From Leucocoprinus leucothites (Eukaryota; Basidiomycota; Agaricomycetes; Agaricales; Agaricaceae), in contig JAACJO010000007.1 in assembly GCA_013368445.1 (NCBI GenBank), positions 2,108,001-2,172,000 on the forward strand: DNA of 64,000 nucleotides, in the 5' to 3' direction. Under the pieces are notes generated by a model. The model saw only the letters and a list, made by a program, of their open reading frames with translations. It searched no databases and was not told the DNA's origin. Below, one piece after another: positions 46,552 to 57,193 of the stretch. Positions within the stretch are counted from its first letter, which is position 1, and each line of letters begins with the position of its first letter. The translations under genes were made by a program, and so were the position numbers.

Positions 46552-49500
46552 GGAAGCTGCGCCAAGCTGAATAGAACTCCGATCAGGGCTACAGCAGAAT
46601 GATCCGGCTGACACACCCAGGAAGACGTGCCGGGCGGTTAGCGGTTAGTGGTCAAGCCTAGTCAGGAGTTTATCTGGTCGCAGCTTCTTCGTTTCTCTCC
46701 TCTCCCCTTACATCCCCTCCAAGTCTTTCATCTCTGTCCGATGTTGGTATGGTGCGCAGCATCAGCCGTAGTCACAGCCGCAGAGAATTCGCACCCAAGT
46801 ACCATAGTTGGGAACGGCGCATGCGCTCTGCGTTGTTGCGTACAATGAGTAGAAAACCGGCGTCCAACGTTGGGGGCTGATGTCCCAATGGAGTTAGCAG
46901 CCATCACTGCTTCTGTCAGGATGGACAATCCACTTTACACCGCGCGGCCTCCTGCTTCAGTTCCTTATACCAACGGCACACCGCGATGGCGATGGTTTGT
47001 TTATGTGCCCGAGACCCGATCCCAGGACTGGTGTGGAGATGGACGAACGGAGTGCCGCCACTGGGTAGAGGTTCTGAAGTCCAGCATGCGTGTTAGCTCC
47101 AGTCAGCCCATGCCTTGGACGGCCAAATCACCAAAACCCTCTGCAATCCTCATCCGCACCGCAGCCCCTCATATACAATGGTGACACACCTCGCACAGGC
47201 CCCTTATCGCTTCCAAGCCTTCAGGAGAGGCCGACCACGAGAGCTTTTCTTGCTTGAAGATTACCACTTCACTTGTCCTTCGTCCATCCCTCTCAAAGCT
47301 GCCAGGAATTCCATAGTGTGGATCATTTTGTGAACAGGTATGGTTTCATTGACCATGCATTTATTTCTATCGCTGATAAGTTGGCTTTTTTTTGCAGCAT
47401 GTCTACCCTTCATCCCTTCACGGTTCTTGCGGGTCAACTCTACCTAGAGCGTCTCGCCGTAGTCAAAACGCACGAACTCTGACGCCAGGGTATCAGGGCC
47501 ATTCGTGCTCCTTCACGCATGCTGTTCACAAACATACAACTCGATGATTTAGACTTACGCTTGGTCATTTCCTGGAGCGTCTCGTGATTGGGGGTGCAGA
47601 GGCACGTGGGTGGACCATGACGCCTATGGCTGATATCACCTTGGTACTCGAACGCGGAAAGCCGTCTCGTTTTTCCTTTGAAGAATGGGAGGAGTTAGCG
47701 GGCACCAGGCAAGTGGACGCCCTATTGCCTAGAGAACGGCGCCTGCACAACCAGACAAGATGGACATCAGCGGCGAGCATCAAGGCTAACAGTGGACGTT
47801 GCCGACGCTATGCGAGGCAGATAGCTGCAGCTGGACGACTCTCCCGCGTTTAAGTGTGCACTCCAGCCGACCTTTGCCATGCTCAGCTACGTCCTCTGCG
47901 GCCCAGCCGATGGAGTTCTCACGCTCATCCTTGAGTCTTTATCTTACGATCCTCCCCACTTTCCTCGCTATAATTCTCAAACACAGTCCTTAGCCCGCAC
48001 TCCTCGAGCAGAGCATTCCATAGAGACCTCGTCGCGTTTTTTGTTATCATCCCCTGAAACGTCATAGGCTTTCAAGGCCTTTGCGTGGTCTTCAACGTCG
48101 CTCCGGAAGAACGCTGGGCGATGCTTACTTCTGATTGCGCTCCGCCTCTCCCCAAAGATTGGTGTATGGGTAGTATGGGGCGGGTCGGTCGAAAGGCCTT
48201 TGAACATGGTTGTCTGGTGCCCACCGACCGGAGATCAGAGCCCTTGATAGCCAGGAAAGCGATCAGTCTACAAATGGGCAAATTCAGGATAACGGGGAAG
48301 AGGAGAAGGACCAACATTACCGCGGAGTCGAACTAGAGCTCCTACAACACCAGTAGCACTCCGAGGAACGAATTCTGGCGTGTGATTCTGGAGGAAACGA
48401 AGATGAAGTGGCGGATTCGTAGCGTGCGAAGTGCAATTGGTATTTTGGGTGTGGTATCCGGGCTTACGCGGATCGAAGGAATGCGAGAGCGGTGAGTTGA
48501 GGGCCGATTGACGGACAAGGTCGCTGCTTGGAGAGAGATAGAGAGGATGGAGAGCAAGGAGGAAGAGAGGCAGAGGATGGGAAGAGATAGATTGATGATA
48601 ATGGACTACGGGAAGTTCGCCAGTTGAAGGTGATGTTTCTTTATTCTTTCCTTTCATTCCAAAACATCTAATTCCATAATCTATAGGCTCATCGTCGCTA
48701 CCTATGCAGTCTTCTTCGGCCCGCTCCCTGCAAACGAACATAACAACGACCTTACAAATCTCGATTACTCAAGAGGGCCCACGATCATCTCATTCAACTC
48801 AACATCGTGCTTGGGTGTTCACCCTCCTAACTCGATGGTCGCAAAGACCACCATACACTCCATCAAGCTCCTAGACGGGCTCCTTCGCCGGGATTGGAAC
48901 CTATACTAGCACCCACGCCGGATCTGTAACCTTTCCAACTGTTCACAACCACATTCCCGACCCTCGGAGTCGGCTCAGCCGCATCACAGAACGCACCGAA
49001 TAGTCCCGGCCCACCTCAGGCGCCTTCTCATCAGTCAGCAAGCCTGCTAATCCCGTTCCTGATGCCCTACGCAGATCTACGCTCAAGCGGGTACGCCATC
49101 AAGGGACTGCTCCCACTTCTCAACTAGCCCAAGTGGAGACAAGACACCTCTGCCTGGATGCAGAGCAGGATTGATCGTACAATGTGAAGGTTAGGGTGGC
49201 GGCCATTCAAGATTTCCTCCTGCTCCTGGGCGTACTGCTAGTCCTCCAATAATTACATACCAAACCGCCACTGATTACTGCTCTGGCAGTACGAACTATG
49301 GGTCTCGACCCTCCTCTCCTTCCAAGTCGCCTGGATCTTCAGGGTCATTTACAAACTCAAAGACCCGTCCAATATATTCAAGTCCACCCCCCCACCCGTA
49401 CATCCGACTACTCCAGTATAGGCTTATACCGTTGGAGTGAACTCAGGGACTCTGACCACTCTCTTAGGCAGACACTGGCTCGACCTTTACGCCCACTTCA

Positions 49501-49928
49501 ACTGCGACGCCATGAAGACCTCAAATCATCCATCGGCCTCCTCGCTTCTGTCAGAAACCTCGCGGATGCATGGAAGGAGCGAACTCCCGCTCCACAAGCC
49601 GGAGAGGACAGGCCCTCTGATGCAGTTCGAATCCCCCGTCTATGGACTATGAGGGTCCTTACGGTATACGACATCGAGTTCAACATGCCGGTGCTCGACC
49701 TCGGTTATACAATGCCCAATTTTCACGGAGAAACGGCAGGAGGAAATGGAAAACGGAAAATTGGGGGACAGCAAATGGAGGGCGGAGTACAGTAAAGCAG
49801 ACAAGCAAGGTCAATGCCGTGGCTTCGTCTATGGCATCTACTTTTGTATTTCTGCACAAGTCGTGTTACTGGAAGACCATTCGGGGCCATGGCGGATTGA
49901 TCCGACTGACACACCCTGGGGTGGTTAG
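46552..49928. other. 3.4-kb segment of unknown origin inside the array
   Basis: This piece separates GPALPP relic 1 from Ser/Pro copy 3 and has no counterpart between 61387 and 61734, where the same two relics are only 0.35 kb apart. A GATCCGGCTGACACACCC-like sequence occurs at about 46601 and 61437, and a close variant at about 49895, near both ends of the extra piece. Open frames (46870-47184 and 47584-47853 on +; 48268-48741 on -; 49298-49795 on +) show no domain I recognise. Ser/Pro-rich coding-like stretches near 49200-49450 (SRPSSPSKSPGSSGS) suggest decayed genes. No terminal repeats, reverse transcriptase or transposase was seen. Confidence 0.4.
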
Positions 49929-51574
49929 TGCTCACTGAATATACCTCTCGTAGAGGACCAAGAGTAGTAATTAAATCCTACTCTCTTCCACCATGGAAAC
50001 GTCGAGGTGCAGCAGCAGTGTCAGACTCAGAGGGTACAGGCGACCCGAGTAGCAGCACTAGTGCTCCACTCCTTTCCAGCCCTCCTGAAGGAACTCACGT
50101 CGTCCTCTGAGTACGAATCCCAAGGTAGATTAATCTCCAGTGATCTAATGCCAGGCGTGCTCACACCAAGTCTTGCGTTCAGTATTGTCCGCAGACCATC
50201 ATGATTACCAGGTCCCTCTCGCAGCGCTCCTTCCCATTCACTTTCGATGTTGGCCACAATTTCCCTCACACCTTGCCTTGTTCAACGAGCGTCCTCCTCT
50301 CCAACATCAGAAGCTCGCAAACCTTCATTTCTGCAATCACCAAGTCAACGAACACCACACCCATTTTACCAACGGCGCCAAAGCAATCAAACAGTTCCTC
50401 TGTGAGCTTGCTGTCCTGACTGCTTTCGCATCGCTGACCGGAGCTTCGAGGAGGGCTCAACATGGCAAGAGAAGCTTACCAAAAGCGCTAGACGCCGACA
50501 AAGTGCCAGCCTTGACTCCACTTCTAGCAGTGGACCAATTGGCGCCGGCAGCCCTATTTCGGCTGGGGGTATGGAAGGGGCGTTCACCCCTAGGTTACCG
50601 GATGCCACCACCCACCTTATCCATCACTGTCGATGAAGCAGACTGGTGCCGACACTCGCAAGAATCTGCGTCGGCTGCCGCCAATGTCGACGATGACAAT
50701 GAAAGTGCTCGATTGAGATCGTCGTTCAGTCGCTCCACAACGCTGAACATGCATGATCGAGATCACCTCGCAGGTTCGCTCCTTTCCAATTTGGTCCTCC
50801 GATCTCTCTCAACCCCATACAAAGCTGCTTCCACAGCAGAAAGCGTCGCCTATTGCAGAGGGAGATGAGAGCAAATTGTTCCCTCTTCCCTCACCACGTT
50901 GCTCACCATTTGGTTCCTCTGGATCATCACCACAACTATCACCTTGGAACTCACCACGAAATTCTCCAGGTGTATCACCGAAACCATCTCCTGGTCCTAG
51001 TCCAAATACTCCGAGTTTGTGTCTACATCCCAACAGCGCTACTATACCAGCTGCCACGTTGAAGGAGAAGGCAAGATTGAGGAGTGAGGAGAGCATCAGT
51101 CGGGGGAGCTCTTGATTTCCGACGGTATTTTGAGAAAACCCAGCGACATTTCGACACCACCAGTCTAACGTTTCAAAGCCACGAGTGAACAAACTGCGAC
51201 TGCTCTCCCTGACCTTAAACTTCCCCAGCATGCGCAAGTCCTCCGCAAACGCCGAGACTGTGGCACCGTCAAATAGCAACAGCGATGATGACATGGTACC
51301 AAACCCACCTGTATCTCCATCTGCCGATACCGGGCTCAGCTCATCACTCACCCCGACATTGACTAGATCCTCCATGGCGAGCAATCGATCCATGTCTCCT
51401 ATCACCCTCTCCGCACCCATGTTCCTATTATCTCTGGACACTAACCGAAAATTATTTTTCGGATTACCGTTTTTGAAAGCGGGTAATGCTATTAAAGGCG
51501 CGAGTACAGAAGTATTGAGAGGTGTGGGTTCAGTTTTGAGTGGAGGAGGCGGATTGTATCTTGGTAGTGTGTAG
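49929..51574 (+). pseudogene. Ser/Pro-rich gene, degraded copy 3
   Basis: The longest degraded copy. It starts within exon 1 (TEYTSRRGPRVVIKSYSLP) without a start codon, so about 43 N-terminal codons are missing. The exon 1 frame meets a TGA at about 50108. The segment corresponding to the CPDCFR/basic block is still present but in another frame. A stop near 51115 splits the frame, which resumes at about 51185 (LSLTLNFPSMRKSSANAE) and runs to the original terminus LYLGSV. Unlike copies 2 and 5 it keeps the ~145-nt internal block. Confidence 0.83.
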
Positions 51575-52144
51575 ATGCTGCAACATCTCTGGAGGAAATT
51601 CTGTTCAGATTGGACGGACAACACATGGATGTTGGGACAGCAGTGTTTATATGCGCTTCGTGGTGGATTACGAGATGTTTTATATGTTTTTCGCCAGTTC
51701 AGAGTCTCAGACCCGGTCTTTCCCTGGCTTGGGTGCCGGCGATTCGTCCGTGTCACCCCTGCCGAGCATCCACTACATCAACGGCATGGTTGGCTGGCTG
51801 GTTGGCTGGCTGGCTAACAGTCGTATCGTGCATGTTGAGGAAACGATAGCATGATGTGCTCGGTGCGAGTCGCGCGGTGGTCTCATGGTGGTGCGGTGAA
51901 CTTCAATGACGCACCGTCTGCTGTTTTATACCCTTTATCCAACCTTCGCCGATCTTTGCCTCTGACCTCATTCTTTTTCGCTTCGCTCAATATTTCTGTA
52001 GGTATATATTCCACGCTTTGCTGCATATTTTCGGATGGAAATATCTGGAAGAGCTGGTGTCTATTTCATTTGTTGTTTTTCTCGCGTTACAATAGTTTAC
52101 ATCGAATATTGGTGAAGTTTGTAGCTTATAATACATGCCATTAC
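51575..52144. other. Convergent spacer before NLR-E
   Basis: Shared 3'-flank sequence of the array. A (TGGC)n-like microsatellite occurs at about 51787-51822, longer than in the paralogous spacers. No gene. Confidence 0.55.
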
Positions 52145-54622
52145 GACCACACGCACTCGTACAACGTCAGATGGACATGTAGCCGAGTAGGAATTCCAGG
52201 AGGAAATGCAGAGAAAGCGGTGATTATTTGGACTTGTCATCTGGAAGGAAATATGAAATCAAGTACTTGAAATCTTCGATGCGGACCTCCCCCGATAAAT
52301 AAAGTTCGAACTGTGCTCGCTGATGGCTTATTGACAAGACTGACGAGCGATTTGTTCGGAGCCTATCATTCAAACAGTATTCAACGTTCAACGAGAGTCC
52401 TAGAGATCGAGGCAGCAAACCTTGGTGCTTAGCCAATAAATCGATGAGATAAAAGCTAAGTGTGGGGTATGAATCTTGTAATTTATCCAAGTCAAAAGAT
52501 TTCATTTCATCCATGAAAGTTGCTAACTGCTCGTTTTCCAGATGATGGACAGTCCGCCATGGAAGAGATCGGGCAAGCTGAAGAACATGGGCATTCACTA
52601 GGAGGATGAAGCCAAATTTCAAAAGCTAGTCAGGGATTGTTAAACTGATAACTGATAATGCTGACCGTTGGGTGATGGATTACTATGTTTGCCCAACCAT
52701 CGAATACACCGAATAGCAGAATCGAGGTTCTCGGTGCCCTTGCTTATATGAAATTTACCTGAACGAGTGGGATCCCGGAGAAAATCGGTAAAGGAAGCAT
52801 GGTAGAACTGGAGAGCTTCTGAAGAGGCTTTGCTCGGAGGGGGGACGAAGAGCACCGAATGCAATGATTTGAGTGCTCCGTAGTATGAAGCTTGAGTAAG
52901 GAGGAGATAGTCAACCTGATCTTGAACAAGTCCCACCTCCCCCTCGAAGATGTTTAGATTTGTGCTCAGAATCTGCATTGTTACAGGCAGGACAGTGGCC
53001 GGCACGTCAGAGAGAACTCGAGTGTAGAGACGGTCAAGGGCTTCGAGTGGATTAACATGAGTACCTCCATCAACTCCAAGACCAGATGCTATCCTGTTGC
53101 AGATTCGGAGTTGTTTCTCTGGATCACCAATGTCCTTGTCTCCAATAAACCGGGTCATAAAAGATACGTAACCAAGATGACCGGATGCCGCCTTACAAAG
53201 GCGATCTACATTCTGCCTCGGCGGCCAGCCTGCAGGTAGAAACCCTTCATACTGCTTTCGGATTTTTACAAGCTCCCCTTCGAGAAGGCGTCTTGCGTCG
53301 GCTTGTGCTTCGGCGTCATTAACAGAAATCTCCTTTTTCTCGCAGGCAGCAGAAAAGTCAACGTCGGAAACTATGGTTCTGAAGTGCCATTCCGGACGGC
53401 TGTAAATCAGCCATAGTAACGGGAATTGCTTGATTCGTTCGGCATGATCAAGCAAGAGCTGAACAAGCTCACATTGCTCCTCTGTGCCCTTGCACTCATC
53501 CAAGCCATCGAGTATGATGAGTAGGGGATCTTGGAGAGAGGTGTCCGAAGTGGTTGCGATGATCTGGAATGGCTCAACAATGAGCTTGTTGAACTGGGTA
53601 GAGTGATTCTTGCTCAAGATCAAAGGATCATCTATCAGGCGCTGGCTAATGATCTGTTTGTAGGTATTGTTCCTCATCGCAAGCTGGTAAGCAAGCGTCG
53701 GGATGACGGTCGCAGGGTCGTTGATCTGTCCTGGCCGGGAGAAGAAGAATGTTCCTCCCAGATGCCCTGTTTTCTCCAGCTCCTCCGCAATGCTCTGCGC
53801 AATAGCAGATTTCCCAATTCCTGCTGTGCCCATGTACCACAGCAGCCTCTGTTCTCGATTGGGATTGCCGCGCCATCGTAGAACCTCGTTTCTAAGTGAC
53901 ACTCGAGTGTTTTCAGAACATCGAGGTGGGTACTTTCGATAGTATGAGTCCTGTATTGCCTCAGGCCTTCCTTTCTCAACGAGTCGTTGTAATACTGCGA
54001 ACCCAGTCAGGTCGAAGCTGAAGCCAGTTAAGAACAACTTACTAAGTTGATTGGACTGAATTATGTCAACCATGTTCACTTGTCCATTGATCACAAAGCC
54101 GCTTGCATTCGCGAAAGGGCCTAATATGGGGTAAAGATTAGGTGCTGTAGAGTCGCTAGTGAGAAGGCAATCATATTCTCATAGGTATCTAGCAGCTTAC
54201 CTGCGCCGTGCTGACTCTGGTCTCTCACCTCCGTGTCGAATTGTTGATAGCCCCCCGGTAATGCTTGCAGAGCATTCAATGAGAAATCCAGATGTTGAGT
54301 CCGGGAGGAAATCGCTGATGAATGGCTAGCCGCTGAGGGCTAACTATTAGCAAAAGTGGATGAATTATACAAGATAGTCAGAGTACTTGCCCTTGCAATG
54401 ATCTGTTGTATTGTTCTTGTTGCGGTAATCTCTCCCGTTGGTATCGACGATGTCCTGTTGATTGTTGAGTGAAGGTTGTAGGGGCATTTCTTGGGGCTTA
54501 GTAAGGCTTGTCGTTGGTGTATCTGCGCCGTCATCTTGGGCCCTCGAGGGATGGAGCTCTCGTTCATTTTCTGAAAACCTGGCTCTAGCCCGGATTCTCT
54601 CAAATATTGCTTTCAGAGGCAT
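52145..54622 (-). CDS. NLR-E: NACHT NLR with a frameshifted C-terminus
   Basis: Minus-strand exons: 54622-54391, 54332-54201, 54144-54043, 53994-52666 and 52597 onward. The first four are intact: MPLKAIFERIRARARFSENE, GPFANASGFVINGQVNM, Walker A GTAGIGKS (GTAG instead of GPAG), LLIILDGLDECKG, YSRPEWH and HASFTDFLRDPTRSG. Exon 5 is 177 nt to its GT donor (52421) instead of 173, so four extra bases shift the frame just before the splice site. The last exon region is damaged too: three bases are missing at its start, and a stop replaces the end of the WVSDFFPDD block. Splicing would give a stop about 10 codons later; read-through ends at 52224 for about 722 residues. Intron 1 has a GC donor (GCAAGT). 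A protein lacking the normal terminal module, or an early pseudogene. Confidence 0.75.
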
Positions 54623-55728
54623 GGCGGGAGAAATGGATCATAGAAGGGGGCATGCTACTTGGTGTCTATCTGCCAGTGAGAAGGCTTGCTTGAAGCTCTG
54701 ATGCTATGCGTCTTCGAGCCAAAAATATCCTAAGTTAACCCACAGTCACTCAATTGTTCACAGAATGAGAATGACTCAGAGGGGCTGATTGGTTGATCGT
54801 CGCTGGGGTCGTACGTTCTTCTGAGGAAGGGCTTAGGGTTTCTAAACAACTTCGCATGAGCCTGAGTATTACGCTAACTTGATGAAGAGAAGTGGACCAA
54901 ACTGCCTCCACCAACGAAAGAGCTGTTTTCCGGGACTTAGAAGAGTAGTAAAGGCGAGTTAAAAGTCGTTGGGGTTGGAAAAAAAGCCTTTGAACTCAGT
55001 AGGATGATTGGATGTGGTAGGTGACTCAGTGGCAGTAGAAATGATAACCAGCGCCTGCATCCGGCCACACCTCATTCTCTTGGTGTCATGGTTAGGTCCA
55101 GTTCAAAATGTGCTGAACTACACTTTTATCGACTCTTGAAACATCTTCTCATAGGGCTGGGACAAGTACATTGTCTTGAGGATCGTTCAGAGCCAATTAT
55201 CTGGATCAAGTAAAGGTCCAACAGGCTTCTGGACGTTTCGGCTTTGTGAGCCCAATCCCTCGTTGAGCGTTGTTGATCACTGTCCGGTTAAACTTATTCT
55301 TGAATGGGTGAGCCTGTCTCGGGCAATATGTTTTTAGCATGGGGGACTCACGCTCAGCCGGGTAGGCCGGTAGGTGATCTTGGCTATACGCAGAAGTCCT
55401 CAGTAGCAGGATGTATCTGCTACTCCACTGATCCTACACTAGAGTAGTGTTCAGAATGGGACCGTTGTTAGAAAGACACTGTACGTGTCGGTAGCAGTGT
55501 GTCAATTTGGGCAGCAGTAGATTTGAGAGATCAAACAAGAGTATTGTACCTTTTCTAATTCGGACAGTAGGTCACGTCACGATTGGTCGTTTTTGCTGTT
55601 CGGGCATCTTGGGTCATGCCACTAGAGGGACTGCTGCTCCTGCTCGGACTAATTGTCATGGCACTTGGTGAGAATTTGGCCGTAGGCACCCATTTCGACT
55701 GGTTTTGGCCACCAGTCTTGCTTGAATT
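54623..55728. other. NLR-E upstream region and unassigned spacer
   Basis: The first 450 bases resemble the region behind NLR-A. A Ser-rich open stretch on the minus strand (55555-55720, KWVPTAKFSPSAMTISPSRS) abuts Ser/Pro copy 4 but does not belong to the intact gene. No domain is recognised. Confidence 0.4.
54716..54728 (-). promoter_or_regulatory. Conserved NLR promoter element (NLR-E)
   Basis: GAGCCAAAAATAT on the + strand, about 94-106 bp before the NLR-E start codon, as in NLR-A. Confidence 0.5.
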
Positions 55729-56554
55729 TCGCCTATGTACATGATCGAGATCATTCCGCAGCCTCGCTCCTTTCTGACTCGTCCTCCAACATCTCTCAAC
55801 CACACGCGCAGCTACTTTCCCAGTGGAAGGCATCGCCTATTGCAAAAGAAGACAAGAGTGAACTGTTCCCCCTCCCGTCTCCTCATTGCTCACCGACTGC
55901 TCTGGATTGTTACCATGATTTTCACCTCGAAACTCGCCAAGAATTCCTCTGGGTGTATTGCCGAAACCATCTCCTGGTCCAGTCTGAACCCTTTGAATTC
56001 GTGTCTGCATCCCAACAGTGCTGCTATACTGGGTGCCGCGTTGAAGGAGAAGGCAAAATCAAGGAGACTGGAGTAAGGAGAGCATCAGCTCAGAAGAGCT
56101 TAGTTTCCAACAGTATTTCGAGAAAATTCAGCGATGTTTCACCACCACCATAGTCTGGCGTGTCAAAGCCAACAAACTGTGACTGCCATCCCTGTTACTA
56201 AACTTCCCCACCATGTGCCAGTCCTCCACAAATGCCGAGACTGTGGCATCGCCAAATAACAACGGCGACAATGACACAGTACTGAAGACTCCTGTGTCCC
56301 CGTCCGCCGATATGGAGCTCAGCTCATCGCTCACCTTGATATCGACTATGTTCTCCAGGCAGGTAATTGCCCAGGTCTCTCACACTCCTTCCTCACCCAA
56401 GTTCCTCCCATCCCCAAAGACAGGCCGAAAATTATCTTTTGGACTACCATTTTTGAAAACGGGCAAGGTCATCAGAGGCACGGGTGCAGAAGTACTGAGA
56501 GGTGTGAGTTCAAGTTTGAGTGGAGGAGGCAGACTGCATCTTGGCAGTGTATAA
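55729..56554 (+). pseudogene. Ser/Pro-rich gene, degraded copy 4
   Basis: The shortest copy. Similarity begins abruptly in the middle of exon 2 (equivalent to about 27835 of the intact gene) and runs to the stop. Frames change several times: HDRDHSAASLLSDSSSNISQ, then KSELFPLPSPHCSPT, then NGDNDTVLKTPVSPSADME and GRKLSFGLPFLKTGKVIRG in different phases. The first half of the gene is absent. Confidence 0.83.
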
Positions 56555-57193
56555 ACACAGCGACCTCTTCACGCACCCCTAAGACTTGTCAAGCTGCCAT
56601 TGGAAGGGGTGTGGTTTTTGTGGAGGAGTTCCATTCAGATGGGATGGATAAATACATGAACGCTGGAGAAGTGGCTATATACGCTTCAAGTTGGTTTTCC
56701 AGATCTTTTATATGTTTTTCGTAAACTCAGAGTACCAGACCCAACTCGTGGATACCTCTCCCTAGTTTGGGTGCCAATATCTCGTCCGCGTCATCCCTGT
56801 CAAGCATCTGCCACATCCATGGCATGGTTGGCTGGCTGGCTGTTGGTCGCATTGTGCATGTCGAAGAAACTGCGGCATGATGTGTACGGCGCACACCGCA
56901 TGGCAGTCCTATGGTGGTGTGGTGAATCCCTAAAAGACGCGTGGCCTGCTGTTATCAGCACTTTATTTTATACCCTTTGTATCTAACCTTCGTAGCTCCT
57001 TGCCTCTGGCCTCATTCTTTTTCGCTTTGCTTGATGTTTCTTTAGCTATATATATCACGCCTCGCTGCATATTTTTTCGATGGAAATGTTTGGATACTCA
57101 TATCTGTTTCATTTGTTGTTTTGCTCGCTTTACAATAGTTTACATCCCATTACTGAGGTTTGTAGGTTATAATACATGCTGTTGTGACTACGG
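56555..57193. other. Convergent spacer before NLR-F
   Basis: Close counterpart of 41947-42586. 3' flanks only. Confidence 0.55.

Noticed and set aside
49620..49640. GTTCGAATCCC resembling a tRNA B box
   Set aside because: No A box at the right distance and no acceptor-stem pairing were found around it.
46552..49928. Interpretation of the extra segment as a retrotransposon
   Set aside because: No long terminal repeats, target-site duplication, reverse transcriptase, integrase or transposase motif could be seen.
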